A stretch of 64,000 nucleotides of DNA. It comes from Weeksellaceae bacterium TAE3-ERU29. GTDB taxonomy: Bacteria > Bacteroidota > Bacteroidia > Flavobacteriales > Weeksellaceae. Where the stretch lies: positions 1-64,000 of the forward strand of contig JAHUUM010000005.1 of assembly GCA_019218445.1 (NCBI GenBank), given 5' to 3'. Within the stretch, counting starts at the first letter, position 1. The number at the start of each line of letters is the position of its first letter. Below are positions 24,655 through 34,040 of the stretch, piece by piece. The notes under the pieces were generated by a model that made no database searches, was not told the origin of the DNA, and worked only from the letters and a program-made list of their open reading frames with translations. Made by a program: the position numbers and the translations under genes.

Positions 24655-27624
24655 ATGCGAAAAGATAAAATATTGATTGCGATGCTGATGAGTGGAGTCG
24701 GCTTTATTTCCGCTCAGACTAATCAGATTAATTTTGATGATAATGCCGTTTTTAGAAAAGCTAAAAATTTATTCTATACCGAGACTTTTTTAGCAGCAAA
24801 TTATGAATTTGAAAATGCTCTGAAAAATGAGGATTTGAATCTTGCAAATACTGAGGCGACAGAATATTATTCAGCTCTTACCAACTTAATTAATGATAAA
24901 CAAGGGGCAGAAGAGCAATTTTTAGCCTTTCAAGAAAAATACCCAAAAAGTGTTTATACAGATAACGGAAGTTGGGAACTCGGGAGTTTTTATCTAAAAA
25001 AAGGCAACTTTGATAAGGCTTATAAATATCTCACATTAAACAAAATAGAAGATTTAACCGCAAGAAAAAGAAATGAGTATCAGTTTAAGTTAGGTTACGT
25101 AAATTTAATGAAGGGCAATAACGACCAAGCTCTTACGTACTTAGAACCACTGACAAACTCAGATACTTTTGAAGATGAGGCAAATTTTTATGTAGGGCAT
25201 ATTTATTATGGGCGTAGAGATTTCGCAAAAGCAATGCAGTATTTTAATGCGGTAAGACAAAATAATCCTTCGTATGAAGATAAAGTTTTGCCTTATTTAG
25301 TGCAAATTGAATTCAATGAAGGCGAATATGAAAAGGCTATCAGTGACGGAAAATTACTTTTAGCGAAAAATCACACTTCATTTATTCAGTCGGAAGTTTC
25401 TAAGATTATTGGTGAAAGTTATTTTAAACTAAAAGATTACAGTGCGGCAATTCCTTATTTAGAAAAATATCAGGGAAAAATGTCGAACTCCGACTATTAT
25501 CAATTAGGTTACGCATATTACGAACAAAAAGATTATCAAAAAGCGGTTTCTTACTTCAATAAGATTGTAAATCAAAAAGATGCTTGGGCTCAAACAGCTT
25601 ACTTTCAGTTAGGAAATGCTTATTTAAAAACCAATCAAAAACAAGAGGCATTATCAGCTTATCATTCTGCCGCGAATATGGCGTATGACCAAAAAATTCA
25701 GGAAGATGCCTTTTATAATTACGCAAAATTGAGTTATGATGTAGGAAATCCTTATCAACCAGCCACAACAGTTTTACAGAGTTTTGTAGAAAAATATCCA
25801 AATTCCAAATATAAAAATGAAATCAATACTTACTTAATTGATGAACTTATATCGGGCGGAAACTATAAAAATGCGATTAAAATTTTAGCAAAAATCAATC
25901 ATAAGGACAGTCAAATTAGAGAAGCAGAGCAACTTGCTTCATTCCTATACGGAACAGAATTATTTAAAGAAAATAAATTTCCTCAGGCTAAAACTTATTT
26001 AGAAAATGCCGTAGAAAACAACACAAAAGCCGAAATTACCCAAAGAGCTTATTTCTGGTTGGGCGAAATCGCTTACCGACAAGGAAATTATACAGAAGCA
26101 GCTAAAAACTTCGAGAAATTTAAAACTTACAGAACAACCGTTCCGGAAAGTAAAGAAATTAACTATCAGTTAGGTTATGCTTATTTAAAATTGAAGAAAT
26201 TTGAGGCATCTGCACAAGCATTTAAAACTTATTTGGCAACCAATCCTCCGGGTAACTTTAAAGCCGATGCAAAATTAAGACTTGCCGACAGCTATGTGGG
26301 TACAAAAAACACTAACTCTGCATTAGAACTTTATGATGAAGTAGCCAAAGGCAACATCGGAAATATAGACGAAGCCGTGTATAACAAAGCGGTACTTTTA
26401 GGTGTAAACGGAGATTTAAAGGCAAAAGCTCAAGCATTAGAGAAATTTGTGGTAAATTATCCTGTTTCAAGGTTTAACGACAACGCTCAGTTAGAGTTAG
26501 CCGACACTTACATTCAGTTAAAAGAAACCAATAAAGCTCTTTTAATCTTAGATAATTTAATCAAAATAGACAACAATGAGCTGAAAGCCGAGGCAAGATT
26601 ACGCAAAGGTTTGGTGCTTTATAACAATAAAAATAATAAAGATGCTTTAACAGAGTTTCAGTTAATCGTGAAGGAATCGCCAAGAAGTAATTTGGCTTAC
26701 CAAGCGATAGAGAATGCCAAAAGAATTTATCTGGACAACGGTGATTTTAAAGGCTTTGAGGATTGGGCAAAAACCATAGATTTCTATACTGTAAACACTT
26801 CTGAAATAGAAAGCTTAGCCTTTGATGATGCAATGCGTAAATTCGATGCTAAAAATTATAATGAAGCGATTAACCTTCTGCAAAATTTCATTAATCAATA
26901 TCCTAACGGAAACCATGTAAACGAGGCAAATTATGCATTGGGAGAATCTTATTATCAAACCAATGCTTATGATAAAGCCATTCAACCTTTATCTGAGTCC
27001 GCCAAATTTGACACTGAAAATAAAGGCGATGCTTTGTTGCGTTTATCTCAGATTTATTTATCTCAAAATCAAAACACAAAGGCTCTTTTAACTTTAGAAA
27101 ATTTATATGATGTTTCTAACAAAAATGCTTATCGTTCTTTTGCCGAAGTGAATTTAATGCGTCTTTACAGCAAAAACGGAAATCACGATAAAGCCGTTGC
27201 AATGGCTGATAAAGTTTTAGCCAATAAAAAGAATGAAAGTTCTGTTATTCAAGAGGCTCAACTGACAAAAGCGAGAAGTCTTTTTGTCAAAAATGATACC
27301 GCAGAGGCTAAGAAAATATACAGCTCTCTGGAAAACGCGGGAAGTAACGCCGTGAAAGCGGAGGCTTTATATTACAAGGCATACTTTTTAAACAAGGATA
27401 AAAATTATAAAAAATCAAATGAAGTTATTTTTGATTTAGCTTCAAAATATTCCGAACAGCAATTATGGGGCAGTCAGGCTTTAGTGTTAATGGCGGAAAA
27501 TTATTACAAATTAGGAGATTTATATCAGGCAAATTTCACGTTGAATAGCGCAATTGATAATTACCAAGAATTCCCTGAAGTAATTGCGAAAGCTAAAGCT
27601 CTTAAAAAACAAATTAATAAATAA
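24655..27624 (+). CDS. large periplasmic tetratricopeptide-repeat protein
   Basis: 989 residues with a signal peptide ending ISAQT. The rest is a superhelix of TPR units throughout, with recurrent patterns such as AYYEQKDYQKAVSYFNKI, FWLGEIAYRQGNYTEAAKNF and YALGESYYQTNAYDKAI. TPR arrays bind partner proteins. It is followed after 8 bp by an outer-membrane barrel gene, a pairing seen widely in the Bacteroidota, so a role in assembling or serving that barrel is likely. The precise function of the pair is not known to me. Confidence 0.9.
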   Translation: MRKDKILIAMLMSGVGFISAQTNQINFDDNAVFRKAKNLFYTETFLAANYEFENALKNEDLNLANTEATEYYSALTNLINDKQGAEEQFLAFQEKYPKSVYTDNGSWELGSFYLKKGNFDKAYKYLTLNKIEDLTARKRNEYQFKLGYVNLMKGNNDQALTYLEPLTNSDTFEDEANFYVGHIYYGRRDFAKAMQYFNAVRQNNPSYEDKVLPYLVQIEFNEGEYEKAISDGKLLLAKNHTSFIQSEVSKIIGESYFKLKDYSAAIPYLEKYQGKMSNSDYYQLGYAYYEQKDYQKAVSYFNKIVNQKDAWAQTAYFQLGNAYLKTNQKQEALSAYHSAANMAYDQKIQEDAFYNYAKLSYDVGNPYQPATTVLQSFVEKYPNSKYKNEINTYLIDELISGGNYKNAIKILAKINHKDSQIREAEQLASFLYGTELFKENKFPQAKTYLENAVENNTKAEITQRAYFWLGEIAYRQGNYTEAAKNFEKFKTYRTTVPESKEINYQLGYAYLKLKKFEASAQAFKTYLATNPPGNFKADAKLRLADSYVGTKNTNSALELYDEVAKGNIGNIDEAVYNKAVLLGVNGDLKAKAQALEKFVVNYPVSRFNDNAQLELADTYIQLKETNKALLILDNLIKIDNNELKAEARLRKGLVLYNNKNNKDALTEFQLIVKESPRSNLAYQAIENAKRIYLDNGDFKGFEDWAKTIDFYTVNTSEIESLAFDDAMRKFDAKNYNEAINLLQNFINQYPNGNHVNEANYALGESYYQTNAYDKAIQPLSESAKFDTENKGDALLRLSQIYLSQNQNTKALLTLENLYDVSNKNAYRSFAEVNLMRLYSKNGNHDKAVAMADKVLANKKNESSVIQEAQLTKARSLFVKNDTAEAKKIYSSLENAGSNAVKAEALYYKAYFLNKDKNYKKSNEVIFDLASKYSEQQLWGSQALVLMAENYYKLGDLYQANFTLNSAIDNYQEFPEVIAKAKALKKQINK

Positions 27625-27632
27625 AATCATTC

Positions 27633-29390
27633 ATGAAAAAGATATTAACTTTTAGTTTAATCGGCGTTTCTTCTTTCATATTTGCTCAAATAAAACAAGG
27701 CGAAGTAATCGTGAAAGGAGAAAATCAAATAAAACAGGGAGAAGTTACCGTTCAGCGAAATTATGAACCAGACGTAACAGCTGTCGAGAAAATAAAACAA
27801 ACACCAAAAGTGGAAGTTCCAAAATCTCAAAAAGAATCTATTTCTTATAATTTGGTAGATATTGAAGCAGCATCTGATTTCCAAACCTCCCCAATTAGTC
27901 CGGAAAAATTACCAATTAACGACAATCCTCTTTATAATAATTACATAAAAGCAGGATACGGGAATAATTCAACTTTAAAACTTGATGCGTTTTTAAATCA
28001 TAATTTAACTTTGGATAAATCTATCGGGTTAAACGCATCTTATCTCGGCACAAAAGCAAATTTGAATGATTACAACGTATTTACCAATACAAATGAATCA
28101 AAGTTAAATGCCGAAGGATTCTTTAATTATAATCTGCAAGATGCTCTGTTTACGGTAAAAACAGGTGCGGGTATTCACCGATTAAATCTTTACGGAATCC
28201 CTGAAAGCTCAGAACTTACAGCTAATGAAGTGAATGATGTAACCCAAAGATTTACAGATGTTTTTGCAAAAGCTAATTATGACAAGTTCAATGGAGAGTT
28301 TTTCAAAAATGCCAATACAAAAGCCTATTTCTTCAATAATAATTTCGGAAGTAATGAATTAGGTTTTAATGCCAATACAAAATTAAATACGGGAGATTTA
28401 TACGAAGCCGACTTTTTCGGAGGGTTAATTCTTGGCGGAAAAACGGGCGTTAACTTACATTACAGCCATACAAATTTTGATGATAAATTTACTCCAAGCA
28501 CTAAATTTAATTTCTTAAATATAGGAGCTACACCTCAATTAGAAATCAAAAATGATGTTTTCAACTTATCTGCCGGAGTGAACTTACAATACGTAAACAA
28601 TTCTAATAAGGGAGAAAATAAATTTCATTTGTTCCCAAATGCTCAAATAAAAATTATTGCAGTTCCTGAATTCGCAATTTACGGAGGAATCACGGGAGGC
28701 GTAAACATGAATACTTACCAAAGTTTTGCAAAGGCAAATCCATACATTCAGCCAAGTCAGGATTTAAGACCTACGATTAATCAATTTGAGTTTTTTGGAG
28801 GAATTGCCGGTGATATCGGGAGTAACTTTAAATACAACGCAAAAGCAGGATTCCAAAGCCTGAAAGATGAGTTCTTCTTTGTTAAAAATAATTACTCAAA
28901 AACTCCGCAAGAACCAAGATCATTTACTTATGCAAATAGCTTTGTTACAATGTATGACGATGTAAAAAGAACTTATATAACAGGTGTTATTAACTATGTG
29001 GGAGTAGAAAAATTAGAATTAGGAGCTTCTGTAAACTTACAGGCTTATGTTTTGGATAATTTAGAAAATGCTTACGAAAAACCTGCTTTGAGTGGAGAAG
29101 TTACAGCCCAATATTCTATGTTAGGAGAAAGATTGATTTTAGGTGGAAATTTATTATTGAAAGGTTCAAGAAAAGGCTTAACCTATGTTGGTCAATGGGA
29201 AAATGCTCAGCAAGAAACAGTGGATTTAAAGTCTTATATGGATTTGAATTTTAACGCTCATTTCTTATTAAACAACCAATGGACTATATTTGCAGAAGCT
29301 AATAATATTTTAAATAACAATTACGAACGCTTTGCCGATTACAGAGTCCAAGGACTTAATGTTTTAGGCGGTGTTCAATATAAATTTTAA
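27633..29390 (+). CDS. TonB-receptor-like outer-membrane barrel without plug
   Basis: 585 residues. Signal peptide MKKILTFSLIGVSSFIFAQ. The mature N-terminus repeats IKQGEV twice, then carries RNYEPDVTAVEKIKQTPKVE, a segment typical of the barrel family paired with long TPR proteins. From about residue 95 there are alternating amphipathic strands (YIKAGYGNNSTLKLDAFLNH and so on) to a C-terminal GGVQYKF. There is no TonB plug domain, so active transport through a TonB cycle is unlikely as for a classical receptor. It is the middle gene of a three-gene operon with spacings of 8 and 5 bp. Confidence 0.85.
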   Translation: MKKILTFSLIGVSSFIFAQIKQGEVIVKGENQIKQGEVTVQRNYEPDVTAVEKIKQTPKVEVPKSQKESISYNLVDIEAASDFQTSPISPEKLPINDNPLYNNYIKAGYGNNSTLKLDAFLNHNLTLDKSIGLNASYLGTKANLNDYNVFTNTNESKLNAEGFFNYNLQDALFTVKTGAGIHRLNLYGIPESSELTANEVNDVTQRFTDVFAKANYDKFNGEFFKNANTKAYFFNNNFGSNELGFNANTKLNTGDLYEADFFGGLILGGKTGVNLHYSHTNFDDKFTPSTKFNFLNIGATPQLEIKNDVFNLSAGVNLQYVNNSNKGENKFHLFPNAQIKIIAVPEFAIYGGITGGVNMNTYQSFAKANPYIQPSQDLRPTINQFEFFGGIAGDIGSNFKYNAKAGFQSLKDEFFFVKNNYSKTPQEPRSFTYANSFVTMYDDVKRTYITGVINYVGVEKLELGASVNLQAYVLDNLENAYEKPALSGEVTAQYSMLGERLILGGNLLLKGSRKGLTYVGQWENAQQETVDLKSYMDLNFNAHFLLNNQWTIFAEANNILNNNYERFADYRVQGLNVLGGVQYKF

Positions 29391-29395
29391 CATTT

Positions 29396-30376
29396 ATGTA
29401 TCCATACCAAAGAAATAGACGAACACGCAGTAATTCATCTATTCGCAATATTGTGAGAGAAACCTCACTAAGTACCAATGATTTAATGCTTCCACTTTTT
29501 ATAATGGAAGGTGAAAATCTAAAAGAGGAAATTCCAAGTATGCCGGGTGTTTTCCGAATGACTTTAGATATCTTGGAACAAGAAATAAAAGAAGTTTGGG
29601 AATTAGGAATTCAGGCAGTAAATATTTATTGTAAAGTTCCCGATGAATTAAAAGATAATAAAGGAACTGAGGCTTTAAATCCAAACGGATTGATGCAAAG
29701 AGCAATAAAAACCATTAAAAAAGTTCAACCCGAAATATTGGTTTTTACCGATGTTGCTTTAGACCCAACCTCTTCTTACGGACATGATGGAATTGTAGAA
29801 AACGGAGAGATTTTAAACGATGAAACTGTGGAAGTTTTAGCAAAAATGGCTCTTTCTCATGCTGAAGCAGGTGCTGATTTTATAGCTCCATCCGACATGA
29901 TGGACGGTAGAATTCTTGCCATTCGTGAAATTTTGGAACAAAACGGATTTCACAATGTGGGAATTATGAGTTATACCGCAAAATATGCCAGTTCGTTTTA
30001 TGGTCCGTTCCGTGATGCTTTAGATTCTGCTCCGGGATTTGGAGACAAGAAAACTTACCAAATGGATTACGCCAATATTTTAGAGGCTTACCACGAAGCT
30101 GAAAATGATATGATTGAAGGTGCTGATATGCTTATGGTAAAACCCGGAATGCCTTATCTTGACGTAATTTACAGAATGAAAGAATATACCAAAATGCCAA
30201 TTGCAGTTTACCAAGTAAGTGGTGAATATGCCATGCTGAGAGCTGCGGCAGAAAAAGGTTGGTTAGACTTCGAGAAATGTTTAATGGAATCTATGTTTGC
30301 ATTTAAACGTGCCGGAGCCGATTTAATTAATACTTATTATGCCAAAGAAGTTGCCAAGATTTTGAGTGAAAAATAA
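29396..30376 (+). CDS. hemB: delta-aminolevulinic acid dehydratase (porphobilinogen synthase)
   Basis: 326 residues. It condenses two 5-aminolevulinate molecules to porphobilinogen in heme synthesis. The Schiff-base lysines are K196 (SYTAKYASSFYGPFRDA) and K249 (LMVKPGMPYLD). At residues 119-132 the sequence DVALDPTSSYGHDG has Asp and Ser where zinc enzymes have the three-cysteine site, so this is the Mg-dependent, zinc-independent type. It starts 5 bp after the barrel gene and is the last gene of that operon, ending at a clear terminator. Confidence 0.97.
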   Translation: MYPYQRNRRTRSNSSIRNIVRETSLSTNDLMLPLFIMEGENLKEEIPSMPGVFRMTLDILEQEIKEVWELGIQAVNIYCKVPDELKDNKGTEALNPNGLMQRAIKTIKKVQPEILVFTDVALDPTSSYGHDGIVENGEILNDETVEVLAKMALSHAEAGADFIAPSDMMDGRILAIREILEQNGFHNVGIMSYTAKYASSFYGPFRDALDSAPGFGDKKTYQMDYANILEAYHEAENDMIEGADMLMVKPGMPYLDVIYRMKEYTKMPIAVYQVSGEYAMLRAAAEKGWLDFEKCLMESMFAFKRAGADLINTYYAKEVAKILSEK

Positions 30377-30383
30377 AATAATC

Positions 30384-30423
30384 ATCCCGTACTAAAAATT
30401 TTATGAAACTTTTTGTACGGGAT
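30384..30423. terminator. terminator between convergent hemB and the GHMP kinase gene
   Basis: Stem ATCCCGTAC/GTACGGGAT extended by AAAAA/TTTTT with a single-base bulge. It can serve both strands. Confidence 0.8.
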
Positions 30424-30430
30424 AATTATT

Positions 30431-31339
30431 TTACAGAATTAAATCTTTGTATTTAATAATTGTATTATATCCTTTTGCTTTAAAATAATCGAGGTTTTTA
30501 TTTAAAGATGAAACCATAATGAAATCACCCCCCCAAGCTCCTAAACTTTTTATAGAACCGCCCGTATAATCAGAGAAAAGTTTTTCTTTTACAGTCGGAA
30601 TTCCTAAATGATTACTTAATAACTCCTCATGCAAATCCAATAATTGATTAAAGTTTTCAAGAGAATTTACATTCACTAAATCTTCCGAAATTTCAGAGAT
30701 TTTATTTATTAAAATTTCATCTTTCTCCAAATTTCTATACATTTTTATTCCTTCCCTACTATTTTGCTTTTGATTAAGATATACAAAAAACAAATGTTCG
30801 TGAAAACTCGGATAAAAATCTACTTTTTCAATTTTAGGATTGATTCTGTTTCGTTCGTAATAAATCGGCTGATTATTTACTGCACAAGCTAAATCATAAC
30901 CACTCCCACCAAAAGTTTTCTCCAATAATTCATACGGATTTACTTTTGCCCAATCACTTAATAAAGCGATTAAAGTCGAACTCGAACCCAACCCCCAATT
31001 TTTCGGAAAATCTAATTTAGTTTTGAATTTTAGTCCTTTTAAATTTAGATTAGGCTTTAAAAGTAATAACTCCTTTAAAATCTTCATTAAAAAAAGAGCC
31101 GGCTCTTCTTTTGTCGTATTTTTTAAAAGAATATTATTAGAATCTATTTCATACTCCACCGAAAACCACAAAGAACTATCACTTAATTCAGCTTCCCATA
31201 AAAAATTAGAAGTTTCTTCTAATTTAGAAACTTCTAATTTTTGTCCTAACCGACAAGGCAAACATAAAGCTTTTGCACCATCTAAAACTACATATTCTGC
31301 TGTTAAAAGCAATTTACCATTAGCCTTATATTCTTGCAT
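30431..31339 (-). CDS. GYDIA-family GHMP kinase (mevalonate-kinase-like)
   Basis: 302 residues. It has the GHMP pattern: an N-terminal sugar/mevalonate-kinase fold, the ATP loop NWGLGSSSTLIALL near residue 115, and the family tag GGSGYDLACAVNN. Members are small-molecule kinases; in the Bacteroidota they lie among isoprenoid or fatty-acid genes and may act in the mevalonate route, but the substrate is not settled. The gene begins 17 bp after fabD and is probably co-transcribed with it. Confidence 0.85.
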   Translation of the reverse strand: MQEYKANGKLLLTAEYVVLDGAKALCLPCRLGQKLEVSKLEETSNFLWEAELSDSSLWFSVEYEIDSNNILLKNTTKEEPALFLMKILKELLLLKPNLNLKGLKFKTKLDFPKNWGLGSSSTLIALLSDWAKVNPYELLEKTFGGSGYDLACAVNNQPIYYERNRINPKIEKVDFYPSFHEHLFFVYLNQKQNSREGIKMYRNLEKDEILINKISEISEDLVNVNSLENFNQLLDLHEELLSNHLGIPTVKEKLFSDYTGGSIKSLGAWGGDFIMVSSLNKNLDYFKAKGYNTIIKYKDLIL

Positions 31340-31356
31340 AAATTTAAAATATTCCT

Positions 31357-32232
31357 TTATTGAATTCCTGAAACTTCAGCTTTTCTATCAACTTTTTTAA
31401 TTAAACCTTGTAAAGTTTTCCCCGGACCTACTTCTACAAACTCTGTAATTCCATCTTTCAGCATTTGCTGAACAGTCTGTGTCCATTTTACGGGAGCAGT
31501 TAATTGAGCAATTAAATTTTCCTTAATCTCTAACGCATCTTTCACTCCGTAAGCCGTTACATTTTGATAAACAGGACAAATCGGATTATTAAATGTTGTA
31601 TTTTCTATTGCTTTTTGTAAATCTTCTTTTGCCGGTTCCATTAACGGAGAGTGAAAAGCTCCACCCACCGGTAAAATCAAAGCTCTTTTTGCTCCTGCTT
31701 CTTTCAATTTTTCACAAGCTTTTTCTACAGCCTCTACCTCTCCTGAAATTACCAATTGTCCCGGACAGTTATAATTAGCTGCTACTACTATTCCATCTAC
31801 ATTTTCACAAACTTCTTCAATTAAATTATCTTCTAAACCTAAAATAGCCGCCATGGTAGATTTTTTCAACTCACAAGCTTTTTGCATTGCATTTGCTCTT
31901 TTAGAAACTAACTTTAACCCATCTTCAAAAGTTAATACTTCAGTAGCCACTAAAGCAGACAATTCACCTAAAGAGTGCCCTGCTACTGCATCCGGAGAGA
32001 AATTTTCTATTGTTTTTGCAGCTGCAATAGAATGTAAAAATACTGCCGGTTGCGTTACATTGGTTTGTTTTAAGTCTTCGGCAGCCCCATTGAACATTAT
32101 TTCACTAATATTAAAACCTAAAATATCATTGGCTTTTTCAAATAAATCTTTAACTATTGGATTAGTATCATATAAATCTTTACCCATTCCGGTAAATTGT
32201 GCTCCTTGTCCAGGAAAAACATATGCTTTCAT
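31357..32232 (-). CDS. fabD: malonyl-CoA:ACP transacylase
   Basis: 291 residues. It loads malonyl groups on acyl carrier protein for fatty-acid synthesis. N-terminal FPGQGAQFTGMG, catalytic Ser87 in AGHSLGE, Arg in the KRANAMQKA segment, and the catalytic His in GGAFHSPLM are all in place. Length is normal for the family. A -7 element lies just upstream (32250-32257), and the GHMP kinase gene follows in the same direction. Confidence 0.96.
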   Translation of the reverse strand: MKAYVFPGQGAQFTGMGKDLYDTNPIVKDLFEKANDILGFNISEIMFNGAAEDLKQTNVTQPAVFLHSIAAAKTIENFSPDAVAGHSLGELSALVATEVLTFEDGLKLVSKRANAMQKACELKKSTMAAILGLEDNLIEEVCENVDGIVVAANYNCPGQLVISGEVEAVEKACEKLKEAGAKRALILPVGGAFHSPLMEPAKEDLQKAIENTTFNNPICPVYQNVTAYGVKDALEIKENLIAQLTAPVKWTQTVQQMLKDGITEFVEVGPGKTLQGLIKKVDRKAEVSGIQ

Positions 32233-32249
32233 TTGTATTTAATTTTTAA

Positions 32250-32257
32250 CAAATATA
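32250..32257 (-). promoter_or_regulatory. -7 promoter element of fabD
   Basis: Minus-strand TATATTTG, 17 bp before the fabD start codon. Confidence 0.45.
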
Positions 32258-32262
32258 TTAAA

Positions 32263-32331
32263 TTAAACATACAATAATAAAGTAAAAATAGGAAATATGA
32301 ATGCTATAAATATGAATAATAATTTTTTCAT
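32263..32331 (-). CDS. possible 22-residue hydrophobic peptide
   Basis: ATG-initiated open frame reading MKKLLFIFIAFIFPIFTLLL followed by YV and a stop. It looks like a lone signal peptide or a single membrane helix. It could be a small membrane protein, a leftover of a decayed exported-protein gene, or chance in AT-rich DNA. It lies between the fabD promoter and the terminator of the gene upstream. Confidence 0.2.
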   Translation of the reverse strand: MKKLLFIFIAFIFPIFTLLLYV

Positions 32332-32397
32332 AGATTATTTATTTACTTAAAATGAATGCTTAAAAATTGAAAAAGGGGACTTTATATAATTATAAAT

Positions 32398-32432
32398 AAA
32401 GTACCTAAAAACAATATATTTTTAGATACTTT
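32398..32432 (-). terminator. terminator of the small exported-protein cluster
   Basis: A 14-bp stem (AAAGTACCTAAAAA with TTTTTAGATACTTT) whose only mismatch becomes a G-U pair in the minus-strand RNA, showing it is built for that strand. It lies 30 bp past the stop of the gene at 32463. Confidence 0.65.
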
Positions 32433-32462
32433 AAAATTATTTTTTAATAAATTTTCAATTCA

Positions 32463-33038
32463 TCACTTCTCTCGTGTGAGAATTACCGTAGGAATTAAGT
32501 AATCATAGTTTTCTTTATCTCTGCAAAAGCCTATATATTTAGCATAGGCCATTCTAACTTTATTAGGGTTTTTAGGGTCTATCCTCAGATATATGTCTCC
32601 AAAATCTTGACAATCTCCACCATCAAACATCATTACATAACCTCCTGATTCAAAATTAAATCCATAGGGTATAGCCTTGTACTCCGGCAAATTAAATGTA
32701 TTGAGAACTTCCTTTCCGGATATAGTAATCTTCATTTTTCCTATTAACCTATCTGCTTTTGGTGTTTCTTTTCCAAACTTTATTTTTTTTATGAGTTGTA
32801 ATTTAAAAGTTTTATTTTGGTATTTTCCCGTCCAAGTACCTACAAAGCTATCCAAGCGATGATCGACATCTTTTAGGTATGTATTATCGCTATCTCTTAA
32901 GCATTGTTTTGTAGGTTCATTTATTCGTTCTGTAAGACATTTTTCATAATCTGTTAAAGAGATTACTGTTTGTGCTTTGCAACCAATCCCGACGATTATA
33001 AGCAATGCTAATGTGATTTTTTTTATTTGATTTCTCAT
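32463..33038 (-). CDS. small exported lipoprotein, DUF6705-like
   Basis: 191 residues. The signal sequence ends LALLIIVGIGC with a lipobox-like Cys. The mature protein contains LDSFVGTWTGKYQNKTFKLQL, a pattern I associate with DUF6705 proteins of Chryseobacterium relatives, then a beta-rich domain with two Cys-containing turns (GGDCQDFGD, GFCRDKENY). Function unknown. It is the last of three small exported-protein genes on this strand, separated by gaps of about 100 bp, which is typical of a lineage-specific accessory cluster. Confidence 0.7.
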   Translation of the reverse strand: MRNQIKKITLALLIIVGIGCKAQTVISLTDYEKCLTERINEPTKQCLRDSDNTYLKDVDHRLDSFVGTWTGKYQNKTFKLQLIKKIKFGKETPKADRLIGKMKITISGKEVLNTFNLPEYKAIPYGFNFESGGYVMMFDGGDCQDFGDIYLRIDPKNPNKVRMAYAKYIGFCRDKENYDYLIPTVILTREK

Positions 33039-33142
33039 GTTTCTTAATATTTTTGTAAATAAATATTATTCATTCTACGGACACTCAATAGCTGTAAGAG
33101 AGTTTCCGGAACCACTATTTGTGCTTTACCTATTATTTTTTA

Positions 33143-33526
33143 TTATTCCTTATGAAAATGTATAGACCAACCACGTATAGGTTTTATTTCATAAAACTTA
33201 TTATTTATGCGTTCAACTATGAATACTCTAGCAGTATTATTATTTAGCTCTCTAAGTTTATCTAAAGAGATAAAGCATATATTTTTTAATTGGTCATAAT
33301 TAATTTTCTTCTTTTTATAAACTAATGGATCGTAAACGAAGACAAAAGTTCCTTTTTCCCTAATTTCGAATCTTTCGATGTAGGAAGATTCATCTGTAGG
33401 AACTTTTATTTTAAAATTATGTTTATACGAATTATAGTCTAAATAAACACTTTTTTTGTGCTGACTAAATATACTAGCACAAAAAAAACAGATAATTATT
33501 GTAAAATACTTTTTTTTCATAGACAT
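33143..33526 (-). CDS. small secreted protein of unknown function
   Basis: 127 residues (or 125 from the second ATG). The signal peptide is MKKKYFTIIICFFCASIFSQ. The mature part is basic with alternating strand-like segments (FKIKVPTDESSYIERFEIRE, GTFVFVYDPLVYKKKK) and ends IHFHKE. I do not recognise a family. It lies between two other small exported proteins and shares no obvious sequence with them. Confidence 0.6.
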   Translation of the reverse strand: MSMKKKYFTIIICFFCASIFSQHKKSVYLDYNSYKHNFKIKVPTDESSYIERFEIREKGTFVFVYDPLVYKKKKINYDQLKNICFISLDKLRELNNNTARVFIVERINNKFYEIKPIRGWSIHFHKE

Positions 33527-33629
33527 TTTCCTTTTTTGTTGAAATCTTTAGCTATTTTTATTAATCAAAGTTTACCTTTTAATTTTATCAAAAGTTTGTC
33601 TCCAATATTCACTTCAGGATAATATATAA

Positions 33630-34040
33630 CTATAATTTATCTACACGATATAATTGATAATATCCATTCTCTTTTTCTGCACAAACTTCTATTCCTGAAA
33701 TATTATGACATGTAATATCTAAATAATTCATTGGAGTATAATCCTTTCCTCTAATAATTAATCTAACCATAGGAATTAATTTAGCCTTTTTAAATACTTG
33801 TCCAATGAAAACACCATCTTCCATTTCATTTCTGTTCACAATAATTTTATACTTCTTAGACTTTATTTTAGCATCATAAGCATAAATAGCATACCAATTC
33901 TTTCCTAGATAATCTATTTCAGAAACTCTAATATCAGTCACAATATCTTTTAAGAAATAGTCTTTCTTATCTTGTTTTACATTCAGTAAAGAACAAGATG
34001 AAAGAACAAAATAAAATAAAATTAAATATCTCATTTTCAT
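33630..34040 (-). CDS. small lipoprotein of unknown function
   Basis: 136 residues. The N-terminus MKMRYLILFYFVLSSCSLL is a lipoprotein signal with Cys16. The mature domain is probably beta-rich (NWYAIYAYDAKIKSKKYKIIV) and has a Cys pair (ITCHNISGIEVCAEKENGYY). No family recognised. First gene of the three-gene exported cluster; upstream is a long AT-rich gap without genes. Confidence 0.6.
   Translation of the reverse strand: MKMRYLILFYFVLSSCSLLNVKQDKKDYFLKDIVTDIRVSEIDYLGKNWYAIYAYDAKIKSKKYKIIVNRNEMEDGVFIGQVFKKAKLIPMVRLIIRGKDYTPMNYLDITCHNISGIEVCAEKENGYYQLYRVDKL

Noticed and set aside
33075-33126. Remnant coding stretch on the minus strand (16 codons, ending LTAIECP)
   Set aside because: Suggestive composition but too short and without a start; it could be chance.
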